Source: Poa pratensis
Taxonomy: Eukaryota; Streptophyta; Magnoliopsida; Poales; Poaceae
NCBI GenBank assembly: GCA_947311845.1
Contig: CAMZMU010000012.1
Location: forward strand, 5,234,192-5,298,191
Reading direction: 5' to 3'
DNA: 64,000 bases
Under the pieces are notes generated by a model. That model made no database searches. It was not told the DNA's origin and worked only from the letters and a program-made list of their open reading frames with translations. A program made the position numbers and the translations under genes. Positions within the stretch are counted from its first letter, which is position 1. Every line of letters starts with the position of its first letter. Shown one piece after another: positions 1 to 11,762 of the stretch.

Positions 1-61
1 TTCAAATATGGTGAGCTTACCAGTCTTCACCGCATTACAGCATAAGATAATGCACTGCCAT

Positions 62-385
62 CTAGAATAGCAGGAGCTTAACGATCACCACAACGAACTC
101 TACGATGACGAAGTCTTTGATCCTACTAGGATTGACATCGTTGTCCATCTGGGCTATCACCTCATCGGCAAGCATCATCTGGCCCACCATCAAATTGCCT
201 CCACCCGCATGATCTTCGATGCCGTTTTGGTGATTCAGGAAGTTGGAGTAGCTGTGTTGTGCTTCATCCAATGTTTCGAACCCTTCGTAGCTGTTGTTGG
301 AGAAGCCGGCGACTTGATCCTGGCAGGTTCTCTAGGAGTTGTACACTTCTGGATGCCTCCCTCTGTACACGACATACCCGTTCAT
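62..385 (-). pseudogene. Cauli_VI / RNase H1 N-terminal-like domain fragment with a premature stop
   Basis: Reading on the minus strand from the ATG at 385-383 gives MNGYVVYRGRHPEVYNS, a stop, then CQDQVAGFSNNSYEGFETLDEAQ. The spacing of YVVYRGR, VYNS-x-x-x-CQ, V-x-GFS-NSY-GF and EAQ is that of the caulimovirus-viroplasmin/RNase H1 N-terminal domain (Cauli_VI), a small RNA/DNA-hybrid-binding fold common in plant nuclear genes. The stop (TAG, 334-332) falls where the family usually has Trp, so TGG to TAG is the likely change. After the domain the frame stays open for about 50 residues with no recognisable motif and ends at 62. No RNase H catalytic domain follows. It lies just downstream of, and on the same strand as, the Myb/SANT pseudogene; whether they were one gene cannot be told. 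The domain call is fairly secure, the gene boundaries are not. Confidence 0.6.
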
Positions 386-717
386 CTACGAACAGAGGAG
401 CAAGATCAGGGTTTAATGAAGAGACACGATTTCATCATAAGTAGACAACAAATCATAAAGTAGAGCACCATGCATGATCATTACAAAAGGAGGATCACAA
501 GTTCATCCTATCACTATGGTGTTAACCTACCACCACATCAAAAAGCGGGTGTTATCCTACCACCAGCATCATCACAAGAGGGGTTAGTATATACCACCTC
601 ATCAAAATATACATGCCATAAGAGAAGTTTGTAAGCCCTAGCTAAGCCAAAATATACATTATCATCATCTTTGTCTTCTTCATGCTGCTGTCGGCACCAC
701 CGCTCACAACACGGCTA

Positions 718-2547
718 TTAGGCGTTGTGCTTGGCGAGGAAGGTCCTCGGCCAAAGGGTCATGTGCTACAAATGCATGCCCACAAAGCTCACCCCCTATG
801 CCTTGTTGTCCACAAGGTGGCTCAGAGCAACCATGAGTGCGTCCTCCGTGAAGCCGACAGCGCCCATGACGGCCTTGTAGAGGTCAGGGTGCATGTCAGT
901 TGGCTTGCTCTCTCGAATGGCCTGGGAACCTCCTTCACAACTTTGGTCATGTTGGCGAAGGCTTGGATCTCGTTGTCGCTGAGGGCACCTCTTTTCCTCT
1001 TCGCTCCAGCTCCAGCTGCCGTTGCAGCTCTGGGATCTCCATTGCCATCCGCCGGCTTCTCTGGACCATCCAGGACGATGGTCTCGGACTCCTGTGTCTC
1101 GCTAAAGTCATCCTGTGCGCCGAGAGGATCCAGCCCCTGGCAAACTTGCCAGTGGCCAAACCATAGGAGAAGATGATCTGCATCTGTGTGTAGTTCAGAA
1201 TGGGCTTGTTGAGGAACACGGCGTCCTTGGGGTGATCTTAACATAGAAAGGACATCACTGTTAAATGAGACTAAAGTTTAAGATGAAGGTTTGCAAGACA
1301 GTGATGATGTGCTAACCGCGACGTGCCCCTCGTAGTGGCCAGTCTCAAGGATGATGGTGAAAGTATCCTCACACCATTGTGCCCCACTCAAGTCACGAAG
1401 TTTGCTCACCTGGAGCCACCTGAGCCTCCCCTTCCTCAGATGGTTGTACACCTGAGTAGAAGTGACCTCAGCTCCACAGTGAACAAACAAAGCTTTGGCC
1501 ACGGTAGTTAGATGGACTTCTTTGAAGCCCTTGTCGGTCTTAACCCCAGTCTTGATGAGAGCACACATATGGTTTAGCACAAAGGTGGACATGAATGGAA
1601 GCCATTTCATGGTCCCCTTGACCCCTGTCTTAGCCTTGGCCACCTTGGCTTTCACGGCCACATCCAAGGCGGCAAGATAATCTTGCACAACCATGGTACT
1701 GGCCAGATCAACAGGAGGTACTGGCGTCTCGAGCTGGGAGAACTAAACCCGTGAAGGGATCTGAGAGTCCCCAATGGGGATCAAGGCCTGACTAGGGTCG
1801 TCGACGGAATCCTACATAGGTGACGCATAGAACAACAAAGGTATGAACAAAAGGAAGAACATGCAGCAACAACAACAACAACAAAGGTCGAAGGAGTACA
1901 TGACCTAAACATCCATGGCACAAGCAACAACAACAAAGGTATGAACAAAAGGAAGTGCATATCTAATAGATTGTACACTGCAAACGAAGGTATGCATCAG
2001 CAGCTTGTACAATATCCTATGCATGCTCAAAGATCTAACTGACTGTACACTGGAAAAACACATATTCATGACCAACTTTTACAAAATCCTATAAATGCTC
2101 ACGGATCTACAGGATGCTACAAATGCTCCAAGATCTACACATTCCTACAAATGTTCACAGATCTACAGGATGTACAAATTCCTACACATGCTTACAAATC
2201 TAGCTAAGGAATAAGGGTTTTCTACTTACAGCCATCGGTGCAGACGAGGACAAAGGAGGGGCCGTCGAGGAAGAAGAGCAACTCCCACCGTCGTTGCCGC
2301 CGCTATCACTTGCTCGCCGACTGGAGGTGAGAGCTCCGAAGGGGGGAAATGGTGGCTTGAGCTTGGGCGGCGATGGGAGAGGGTGTAAATAGGGTAGGGT
2401 TGTCGGCGGGAGGTGACCGAATTTCTCCCGCCCTATTTTTCGCTGCATCGCGGGAGCTCCCGCCATCTCCATGCTTGCACGAGCTCCTGCAGGGGCGGGT
2501 GGGGAATTTTGCAGCCGCGGGGAGAACGCGCGTGGCTCCACGGGCAC
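718..2547 (-). pseudogene. Myb/SANT-like (Myb_DNA-bind_3) gene, disabled by stops and frameshifts
   Basis: The family is a large grass group of Myb/SANT-like DNA-binding proteins. Exon 1 is GC-rich and ends at 2230 with codons for Met-Ala (ATG 2235-2233) before a consensus donor GTAAGT (2229-2224). The acceptor at 1813-1812 joins in phase to exon 2 (from 1811), which reads DSVDDPSQALIPIGDSQ and later MKWLPFMSTFVLNHMCALI, GVKTDKGFKEVHL, VYNHLRKGRLRWLQVSKLRD and GHYEGHV, the typical SANT-like core. Exon 3 (about 1236-718) carries HPKDAVFLNKPILNY, IFSYGLATGKFARG and the C-terminal MGAVGFTEDALMVALSHLVD and FLAKHNA. Damage: in-frame TAG at 1745-1743, 798-796 and 768-766; frameshifts near 1135 and 925; and a one-base phase mismatch at the exon 2/3 junction. 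Ends at TAA 720-718. The 5' limit is approximate. Confidence 0.72.
1781..2205. repeat. Short direct and degenerate tandem repeats in intron 1 of the SANT-like pseudogene
   Basis: A 25-bp direct repeat starting caacaaaggtatgaac is present at 1833-1857 and again at 1931-1955, with CAA-rich sequence between. From about 2010 to 2205 a degenerate unit built from 'acaaatgctca' and 'gatctacaggat' recurs four or five times. Both lie in what the gene model treats as the intron between 2229 and 1812. No coding or transposon-end signal is visible here. Confidence 0.5.
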
Positions 2548-3734
2548 GCTCGGGCCTACCTGACACTGATTTGACTAGAAGGATCTGGCGCGCTTTGCTG
2601 CGCCGGTTCTTCGTTATCGTCGTTTAATTTTTTCATGCGCCCTCTACGCGTCTACATCGATGATGGTTTTTCATTGGGTGAGCGATGCGGGTGAAGGACA
2701 TATGTGTTGTGGAACCATCTGTCGTGGGGTGTGCTACGCGTGCCCTTAGCATGGAACACCAATGGGGGTGATGGCATCAACGACAATAGGTCATTCCTGT
2801 TCTTCCATGTCCTCCCATCTCTTGTTTGAGAGTTTGAGAAAACTCTGACCTGGGAAGCCTAATGCAAGCAGAGAACTGATAAGAGGGTGGTCAAACTGAG
2901 TGGCTGACGGATTGAAGCACGGTATGCTCATATAACCTAATTTGTAGATTATATAGGAGAAAACACAATAGACATGAATCACAGTGTGCGATAAAGTAGT
3001 TTTTCAGTCATCTCAACATAATAATACATGATATCTCAGATAAGCAAACTGGAAGGAAAAGATAGCATGCATGTTCGTATGCCACCCGAACAAACTATAC
3101 ACTTAGCAAACCCAGCTTGGTTTCGTTTGTACGAACGTAAAAGGAACATTTCTTACTCTTGCAAGAGAGTAGGATGGTATCTATAAAATTCACTAAGCAT
3201 AAGACTTAACCATTTAGGCACAGAGGTAGCAGGTCAATAGAATTGCATCTGTTGATTAGTGCCGTTAGTTCGCCAGTCAGAAAAACTCATCTTTCTTTCC
3301 CAAGATAATCTTCTTCCTCTATGAAAATATGACAGACACCAGCATGTCTACATCTAGAAGCATACATGAGGTCACTTAAATAGCACAGCTAGTTAGCAAA
3401 ACCCCCAGTAACTAAAAGAAGCTGGCATGTATGTTATAACCTGACAAAGTAAGCACATATTATATTTTAAAGTCCATATAGTGTAAGCATGTAAGCATGA
3501 TTGCTAGTTTGAATATGAGAGTCTGAAATACTGAATATTGACAAACGTGCAACAAATCGGAGATACAACTTTCTATATAACTTACAGCCTCACAAGTCAC
3601 ACCGCAATAGGCAATGTTATACAAATCATAAATGAACAGCAATGTTATACACAGAAATAGGCAATGCTAGACAAATCATAAATACATACGAAGGAGAGGT
3701 AACGCTGCTCTGATGAACTTGACGTCCGAGCTAG
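2548..3734. other. Low-copy stretch upstream of LINE-A; one weak minus-strand exon candidate
   Basis: AT-rich sequence without long ORFs. It would include the promoter of the SANT-like pseudogene (next to 2547). On the minus strand, 2942-2791 reads MSIPCFNPSATQFDHPLISS and onward to a stop at 2793-2791, with an AG at the 5' side of the open stretch. It has a protein-like composition but matches no family I recognise, and could be the end of an old exon or chance. Nothing else could be supported. Confidence 0.25.
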
Positions 3735-3740
3735 CATTTG

Positions 3741-6700
3741 ATGGCGACGCGGCGCACGGTCCCCGACGGGGCGATGCCGCGGCGGCGGCTGACTCTGGCG
3801 CCGGGCGTGCTATCTCCGATGGGGGCGCCGTCCCAGGTGCTGTCTCCGGCGCGCCCGGGCGACTCGCCGGCGGCCGGACCAGAGGGATCGCGGTTCTCCT
3901 GTCTTCTCGAGGGGACCTCGTCGGATGAGGACGATTGCCTCTCCGAGGTGCCTTTCGATGCGGCCATGGAGGTGCTAGAGGAGGATGGCGAAGCGGTGCC
4001 GGAGGAGGGATGGACGAAGGTGACTAGGAAGGGTCGGCGGTCCGATGAGGAGTTGCGGCAAGAGTTCTGGGAAGACATTGGATTTCCGACTCCGGCGTCC
4101 CGGGTGTGGGAACGTCGATCCACCTCGCCGCACTCGTCTCCAACGACCGAGCTCGCGAAGGAGAGGCCATCACGGTCATCTGTGTTGCCGTCCAAGCCTC
4201 CGGCTGAGGCTAGTAGTGGCCGCTCGTCGCCACCGGCGTCGGCCTTGGGCTCGGTGGTGAAGAAGACAGTGCGCATGGGCTGGCGAGGTCCCTTGCCTCG
4301 GCCTCGGATTACACCGCCGGCGTGTTTGGGATGTTCCTGCCCCAGACTCCGGCGGGTGTGGACGCCGGTGATGGAGACGCGGCGGCGGCGGAATCTTGCG
4401 CGGAGATTGCGGATCAGGGAGACACGGCAGTTCCCGGGATTCAAATTTCCATGCATGCTGGGCCCCAAACGCAAGCGGATCGTAGCCATCCATCGCCATG
4501 GAGCTATCTAGGCCGTTGCTTTGCGGGACTGTGGAAACCCCTTGTTCTGATCGATCAGAACTCCGCCGCATCTTCCCCAGGCTCGACCCGACACATCCCC
4601 AACCGCCCCGTCGCACCGCCGCCATCACCTTCCACTGCTTCGACTCCCTCTGCTCCGCTGCCAGGCTGCTCCCCACGCAGCTCTTCCCTCACGCGTTCCT
4701 TCGCGGAGGTCGCGGCGACCCCGGCGACCATGTCGGGCGCGGGCGGACAGGACGGCCAGCAAGGGAGGGGCAGCAAGGTGCACTGCAGGCGACTCCGGCA
4801 CTTCCCTCGACTAGGCCGTTGATGCTCTTCGGTCGCCACGCTGGACCGGGGACGGGCGCGGCTGCCGGGATCGCGCCGGGTGCGCGTGCTGGGCCTGCTC
4901 ATGCCGGGCCGAGGACTGCTGCGGCTGCCGGGATCGCGTCGACTGTGCGCGTTGTGGCCGCCCCTGTGGTGAACACGCCTGCCCAAGCTGTGCCTCCGGT
5001 GATTAATCCGACGGCTGTCACGGTGGTGCCGTTTGTTGTGGGCACAGCTGCTCCCAAGAAGAAAAGTAAGAAGAAGAAGAAACCTCCGACTACGGCTGCT
5101 GCGGAGGCTAGTCAGGCTAATGCCGGGGCAGGGGCTGTCATGCCTGCCACGGCTCCCCGGTGGATACTAATGTGACCGCTGTTGTGGCTAATGCGGCAAA
5201 ACGGAAGCGATGTGCCACTTGCCAGATTGATTCCCACAGTACGAAGGAGTGCTCGATTGACCGGTACTGCTACTTCTGTGACAGGGTGGTGCATCCGACG
5301 CTTCGGTGCCCAATTCTGAGGGTGCCGAAGCCATATGCTGGGATGGCAGGTATCGGGAGTGTGGACACTATGTTTAGCCACTTGCCGGATGGTATCTTCA
5401 GACCTCAGCTGGCTGCTAGTACCACCCCCGTGGCTGTCGTGACGGTGACCGGGGAACCTGTGTCGGCAGAGGTGATTCAGTCCATGCTAGCTCGCTACTG
5501 TCCGCTGCAGACCGCATGGCGCTGGGAGGCGATCCCTCACACTCAATTCAATGATTCGTTCTTGGTCAATTTCCCTTCCATGGCGGACTTGGAGAGGATG
5601 AATGGATCGGAACTAGGGGTGCCTAAACCGCAAACAGTGATTTCCCTGGACATCTGGAAGCCAGAGGATGTTGAGCCTATGGCGGAATTGACACCAACTT
5701 GGGTACATGTGACTGGTGTGCCGAACTCTGCGCGTCATTTTCTGGGTCTTTGGGCAGTGGGTACTCTCATTGGAAAGACTCTGGATGTGGACTTGTTGGC
5801 TCTCCGGCGTCACAATGTGGCTAGGATTCTGGTGGCCCTTCGCAACCCCAATCTGTTTGAGACTAGAGAGGTTAAGTCCGATGCATTCCTGTTACTTAAG
5901 GGATACTCTTTTCGGTTTACCAAGGAGGCGGCGGACTATGTTGCCGATCCGGACTTTGTGCCCTTTATTTGGAAGAGGAATGAAAAGGATGATGATACAA
6001 AAGGTCTTGAGGAGAAAGACGCGGACGAGTCACCGATAAATGAGCCAGCCAATACCGTGGATGGAGACACTCCCATGCCACAGGCTAATGCTCCAGGGCC
6101 GGGGGGTGCGTCACTTGGATTGCTTGAGGAGGTAGACGTGGTACCGGTCATGGCGGTCACTCCTTTTAACAAGAATCCCCAGACTCCAAGAGGAAAAGAA
6201 ATAGTGGCTCAGCTGTTGGTGGTAGCAAGTGAAAAAGAAACTACAAGGTTGCAGCTACAGGAACAGGAGGATCATCGCGCAGCTGGAGGCTCCTGCACTC
6301 TGCCTGTGCATCGGTCATCTATACTGGGCTGGTAGTATCGCCTGGTGCCATAGATAAGCAGGTCGGAGCGTGTGGCCCAGTAGCCTCGCCGGATGGGCAG
6401 GGCATGGCGGGCCTGGCTGCGCCGGAGTGGTCAGCCCCTGCTGGGCCGGGTGAGGACTGCAGTCCCCTGTCGCCCACGGCGGGAGTGGAGCGAAGCGGGC
6501 TTCCGGACCAGCTCCGGGAAGCTGTTGGGCCGCGCGCGGCTAGGAGCGAGTCGTCGCCCACGACGGGAGGCCGGCCACACACGGCTGGTGGACTGGAGAT
6601 TGGCGGCTGTGCTGGGGCTGGCGGGAATCCTGCCACGCCCAAGCAACGGCCCGCTGACGATGTGGCTGCCGTCCTCTCGCCGGACGTGCAGCTGCACTTG

Positions 6701-7130
6701 GAGGCGCCGGATAGCTACTCGACACAGGTGGAGGGGTCTACTTCACCAATGCCTTCACCTGTGCCGACACCGCTGAGGAGGAGTGAGAGGCACGTCGTGG
6801 CCGTGGACAGGTCGTCCGTCACGGACGAGGACTCCATGGCGCGTGCTATGAGGCGCAAGGCGGTCCACAACCTGGATGTGAATGGTATGTGTCAATCCCC
6901 AAAGTCGTTCCTTCCATTTTTCAAATTCAAGCATTTCTGATAAATTGAATAGGGTAGGTTTTTCTTTGGGTAATAATGCTGAAAAAATTGCTATGTCGAC
7001 TAATGCACTAAGACGATTGGAATATGACCGGTTAACAGTCACTCCAAAAGTCTCGTGCAAGTTGGATACTACTCACATGGATGAGGAGGAGCAACTGACA
7101 CAATTGATGTCCAGCTCCTCTCACATCTAG
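3741..7130 (+). pseudogene. LINE-A ORF1 (nucleic-acid-binding gag-like protein), frame broken
   Basis: The LINE ORF1 protein coats the element RNA. Coding sequence runs in three successive frames: 3741 to about 4350 (acidic, Ser/Pro-rich, with EEGWTKVTRKGRR), about 4350-4820, then 4830-5175 (Ala-rich, ending in a Lys cluster KKKSKKKKK), then 5160-6335. The last part holds two CCHC-like knuckles, CATCQIDSHSTKEC and CYFCDRVVHPTLRC (about 5212-5313), followed by a region like the DUF4283/ORF1 core of plant LINEs (WVHVTGVPNSARHF). After a stop at 6335, the C-terminal part continues at 6404-7130 in two frames, including RRSERHVVAVD and MDEEEQLTQL. It leads directly into ORF2. Multiple frameshifts make it a pseudogene. 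Confidence 0.75.
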
Positions 7131-10100
7131 TGGGCGATGTATCGGAGGGTGGCCTAGACGAAGCGGTGCTGAGCTCATTATATGACCTCAAAGCATCTGA
7201 CCGTAAGTCCAAAGCTGACTCCAATAAGAAAAAAAATAAAACGCCACGGAAAAAGGCGAAGTTCTCCACATCTCCAATTGTCCCAATGAATGGCTTCTTC
7301 AAGAACAGCAGAGGTCTTCGTGACTTGGCTAAACATGCTTCTATTGCTGATGCTATTCGGGATCATCGTTTGGATTTTGTGGGAATTTCCGAGACGGGTA
7401 AACGGGACTACTCAGCGAGCCTACTCAACCGCTTGTCGGGTGGTGTAGAGTTCACTTGGAGGTCTCGTCCGCCACGTGGTCGGTCTGGGGGCATTTTAGT
7501 AGGCGTCAGAACAGAGACCATGGATGTATTGGCTAGTTCGGAAGGTGACTTTCATATTAAGGTCCACATCCGTAACAAGGCTGACAACTTCACATGGACT
7601 CTGGTCGCTGTGTATGGTGCTGCCCAAGATGAGCATAAACCTGCTTTTCTCAGAGAGTTGGTGAACCTAGCAAAAGATAACCCATATCCTATAATTATAG
7701 GGGGTTTTAACTTGCTTAGGTTTCCACATGAGAAGAGTAGAGGCAGATTTGACAACAGATGGCCTCTCTTATTCAATGCTGTTATTGACAGTCTTAGTCT
7801 AAGAGAAGTCTCTATGGTTGGGAGGCAATTTACTTGGGCTAATAGCCTCCCAGAGCCAACATACGAGAAGCTGGACCGTGTATTGATGGACTCGGATTGG
7901 GAAATTAAATACCCACTGGTCTCAGTACGGGTCCTCGAACGTATAGAGGCATTGTCAGATCATGCTCCCATACTCCTAACCACGGGAACACCTAACCCAT
8001 TGTGCAAACGCCAATTCAAATTTGAATTGGGCTGGCTGCATAGGGATGGGTTTTTTGATATGGTAAAGAGGGTGTGGGAAAGGCCGGTGCCTGGTCTAAC
8101 TCCAATCCAAAGGTGGAACAATAAAATAAGCGCATTGCGCAAACACCTGAGGTTGGGCGAGACATATGGTTGGGCAATTAAAAAACGAGAAGCTCGGTTG
8201 TCATCTATTATAGATGAACTAGAGGCTGCTGCGGAAGTTAGACCCCTATCAACGCAAGAGATCGAATTAAAAAATCGTTCTAATGCCGAGATGGCGGGTC
8301 TTCTTCGTGAAGAGGAGATCAAATGGTACCAACGATCAAAGGCCCAATTTATTCTGGAAGGAGATGCGAATACGAGATACTTTCATAGTCTTGCTAATGG
8401 AAGACATAGAAAGAAACTCATTCACTCCTTAAACCAGGAAGAGGGTACGATTGAAGGCCATGAGCAGTTGAAATCCTACATCACGAAGTACTATAAAAAT
8501 CTATTTGGAGAGCCGGACGCAGATAATTTCTCGCTGGACGAAACCCAAACAGATGATATCCCGCAGGTTTCCGATCAGGAAAACGCCCATCTGACTGCTC
8601 CTTTCTCTATGGAGGAGGTGAAGAAGGCGGTATTCCAAATGGAACACAACAAAGCACCGGGTCCGGATGGTTTCCCCGCAGAGTTTTATCAAACTTTCTG
8701 GGACATAATCCAATCGGACTTGCTCGAGATGTTTCAGGATTTACATGCTGGACATCTTGAGCTGTTTCGCCTAAATTTTGGTGAGATAATTTTGTTGCCA
8801 AAGGTTAATGGAGCAGAAAGGATTCAGCAATATAGACCTATCTGTCTTCTTAACGTTAGCTTCAAGATTTTCACTAAAACCGCTACTATTAGGCTTAACT
8901 CGGTTGCTGATCATGTTGTGAGACCTACTCAGACGGCGTTTATGCAAGGTCGCAATATTCTTGATGGAGTTGTGATTTTACATGAAACAGTTCATGAGAT
9001 GCATCGGAAAAAACTTAATGGAGTCATCCTAAAAATTGACTTTGAAAAGGCTTATGATAAAGTCAAGTGGTCTTTCTTGCAACAAACACTCAGAATGAAA
9101 GGTTTTTCAGCTGAGTGGCGCAATGATTCATAATTTCGTTTCCGGAGGAAGTGTCGCCATCAAAGTCAATGACGATGTTGGTAGAAACTTCCAGACGAAA
9201 AAGGGATTACGGCAAGGCGATCCATTATCTCCTATATTGTTTAATATAGTTGCTGATATGTTAGCCATAATCATTGAGCGGGCAAAATCCGATGGGCAAA
9301 TTGTTGGAGTGGTACCGCATCTAGTGGATGGCGGATTATCCATTCTGCAATACGCCGACGATACAATTCTTTTTATGGAACATGATATGGAGAAGGCAAG
9401 AAACCTGAAATTAATATTATCAGCGTTCGAGCAACTTTCCGGTCTAAAAATCAATTTCCATAAAAGTGAAGTGTTTTGTTTTGTCGCGCCCAAGAGGAGG
9501 CTGCCCAATATGCCGAATTATTCGGATGTGGGCTTGGCCAGTTTCCAATTAACTATCTCGGCATTCCAATTCATTTAGGAGGCTAACGATAGCTCAATGG
9601 AAACATGTTGAAGAAAGACTACAAAAAGGCTAAGTAGCTGGAAAGGAAAATTATTATCCCTAGGGGGAAGATTGGTCCTCATAAATTCAGTCCTAACTAA
9701 TATGGTGCTGTATATGATATCTTTCTTTCAATTACCAAAGGGAGTCTTGCATCGATTGGATTACTTTCGATCCAGATTCTTTTGGCAAGGGGATAGTGAA
9801 AAAAAGAAGTACCGGCTGGCTAAATGGGATGTAGTGTGCCGCCCTAAGGACCATGGTGGTCTTGGTATTCATGATCTTCAGGTCAAGAATAGAGCTCTTC
9901 TTGGTAAGTGGTTGTTTAAGCTACTGACGGAAGAGGGGGTGTGGCAAACCCTCCTTAGGAAGAAATACATCGGCTCAAGTGCGTTATCACAGGTTTCTTG
10001 GAAATCAGGTGATTCCCATTTTTGGGCGGGCCTAATGGCGACGAAGAAATTCTTCTTCTCATATGGCTCTTTCTCCATTAAGGATGGGTCTGAGATAAGG

Positions 10101-11112
10101 TTCTGGGAGGATACATGGTTGGGTACTACCCCACTCCGAGAACAATATCCAGCGTTATATGGTATAGTCCAAGGACGACACAAGAGCGATACGCTTGCTC
10201 AGGTATTGGTTGATAATCATCTCACTGTGACGTTCCGTAGAGATCTTGTTGGACCCAGGTTGGCATCTTGGCATGAGTTGCTACAGCGACTCGTTACTGT
10301 CAATTTGACTCAAGGGTCTGATTAGTTTCGGTGGAACTTACGCAAGTGTGGTAAATTCTCAGTGGACTCCATGTATACAGCACTCATTCAGCCAGAGGTG
10401 CCAGTAGATTATAATAAGAAAATATGGAAGATGAAAATTCCACTTAAAAACAAAGTTTTTGCGTGGTATCTTCGTCGAGGAGTTATTCTTACAAAAGACA
10501 ACCTTGCAAAACGCAATTGGCATGGGAGTAAACAATGTGTATTCTGTCATAAAGATGAGACAATCAAACACCTGTTCTTCGAGTGCAAATTAGCTAGTTC
10601 TATATGGTCCATCACCCAGATAGGTTCTACTATTTACCCACCTACAAGCGTTGCCAATATTTTTTGCAATTGGCTGAATGGAGTGGATAATAGGTTCAAA
10701 CAACTTATTAGGGTGGCAGCGCTTGCCGTAATATGGTCGATTTGGCTATGTAGAAATGACAAGATTTTTAATGATAAAAATTGTTCTCTTATGCAGGTTA
10801 TCTACAGGACTACTGCTACACTCCGTTCGTGGTCTCAGTTGCAACGTGTGGGGGCATCGAGACCTGTTTATGGAGGTGTGTACAAGACTGGAGGATACGG
10901 CGAGAGACTTTTTATCCCTACATGGATGGCAGCATAATTTGCGGATCGGCCTTCCACCACCATAGGCGTTTTTACAATTTCTCATATTGATATGTAATTC
11001 GCCTATTTTACTTTTCGTACTTCAGACATGGTTCGGCTGTGTGCATCCTTGTTATGCAGAGGCTAGGTGTAATGCTTAAATAAGTAATAAAGACTCCCTT
11101 TATCTAAAAAAA
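3745..11112 (+). mobile_element. LINE-A: L1-type non-LTR retrotransposon, full-length or nearly so, inactive
   Basis: Order along the plus strand: ORF1 with two zinc knuckles, then ORF2 with apurinic endonuclease, reverse transcriptase (YADD box) and a C-terminal zf-RVT domain, then a 3' UTR ending in aataaagact... and a short A-tract at 11106-11112. A candidate TSD flanks it: catttgatgg (3735-3744) and cattcgatgg (11113-11122), 9 of 10 matching. If right, the 5' end abuts the ORF1 start codon (3741 overlaps the TSD copy), which suggests slight 5' truncation. Both ORFs carry several frameshifts and at least one stop, so it cannot move by itself. The LINE identity is secure; the exact 5' end is less so. 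Confidence 0.88.
7130..10937 (+). pseudogene. LINE-A ORF2: endonuclease / reverse transcriptase / zf-RVT, frameshifted
   Basis: The protein would nick target DNA and prime reverse transcription there. The first open part (7130-9133) starts with a basic linker, then the endonuclease from about 7290 (NSRGLRDLAKH, ISETGK, LSDHAPI), then RT motifs NKAPGPDGF and ILKIDFEKAYDKV. A frameshift near 9120 moves to 9123-9578 (KGLRQGDPLSP, YADDTILFM at about 9350). A second frameshift near 9555 leads to 9672-10325, a stop at 10323-10325 (Trp codon expected), then 10362-10937 with the zinc motif CVFCHKDETIKHLFFEC. The endonuclease motif that normally reads GDFN reads GGFN here, so the catalytic Asp is also lost. 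Confidence 0.85.
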
Positions 11113-11122
11113 CATTCGATGG

Positions 11123-11618
11123 GTACTTATCCTAGCAGTTCAATCCAAGCTGGTAGGGGGCAATGAGATTTGCGATCTTTCTGAAGCTTGATGTTTTATG
11201 CCTTTGAGCAGCGCAGATAGGCACAGGCAGCAATAGCTGCGCTTATCGCCTCCACGAATGCGTCCATGGCAGCAAACCTATGCAAAGACAGTGGAAGCAG
11301 ATCTTAAAGTTTTTCTATTGCTTTTCGGCTGCCTGCAACCTCTTTTTTTCCCTTCAGATCAACTTTCAGTGCTTCTGTTGTCCACTTTGCTTCACCGTCC
11401 ACTGCAGGAGTATACTTCTATGCTTGAAGCAGAGTACTCTCCACGGAGCATCGTTGAGCAACCCCGGTCAAGAAAAAACAGAGCAACGAACTGCATTTTC
11501 AATTAGTATACGTTGTGATTTACTTGATCATAACTGCACTCTCAGCTAGCTCTATTGTTGAAAACAGTAGAGAAAAGAATTAATCCCAAACCCCAATATG
11601 AGATAACGTTAGAAGCAA
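11123..11618. other. Spacer between the two LINEs; no supported gene
   Basis: About 500 bp of unique-looking sequence between the LINE-A TSD and the LINE-B TSD. Short ORFs exist on both strands, but none has a recognisable motif or good splice context. It is probably original low-copy DNA of the locus that the two LINEs now separate. Confidence 0.4.
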
Positions 11619-11762
11619 AAATGAAATATTCTTTTTGGAAACAAGGCAAAAGCTTTGCCTTTTATATTGATATAGAAGGAGCAAAGACAAAGTTATGGCC
11701 TAGACCAAAAAAAATAAAAGTTACATCACATCTCGGCAGCACCGAGAACTCGAAGAAAGAAA

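Noticed and set aside
1860..1945. CAA-rich tandem stretch looked at as a possible CRISPR-like array
   Set aside because: Microsatellite-like, no regular spacers; the organism is a plant.
3731..4489. Long minus-strand ORF opposite LINE-A ORF1
   Set aside because: GC-rich shadow of ORF1; no motif, and the plus strand has the LINE organisation.
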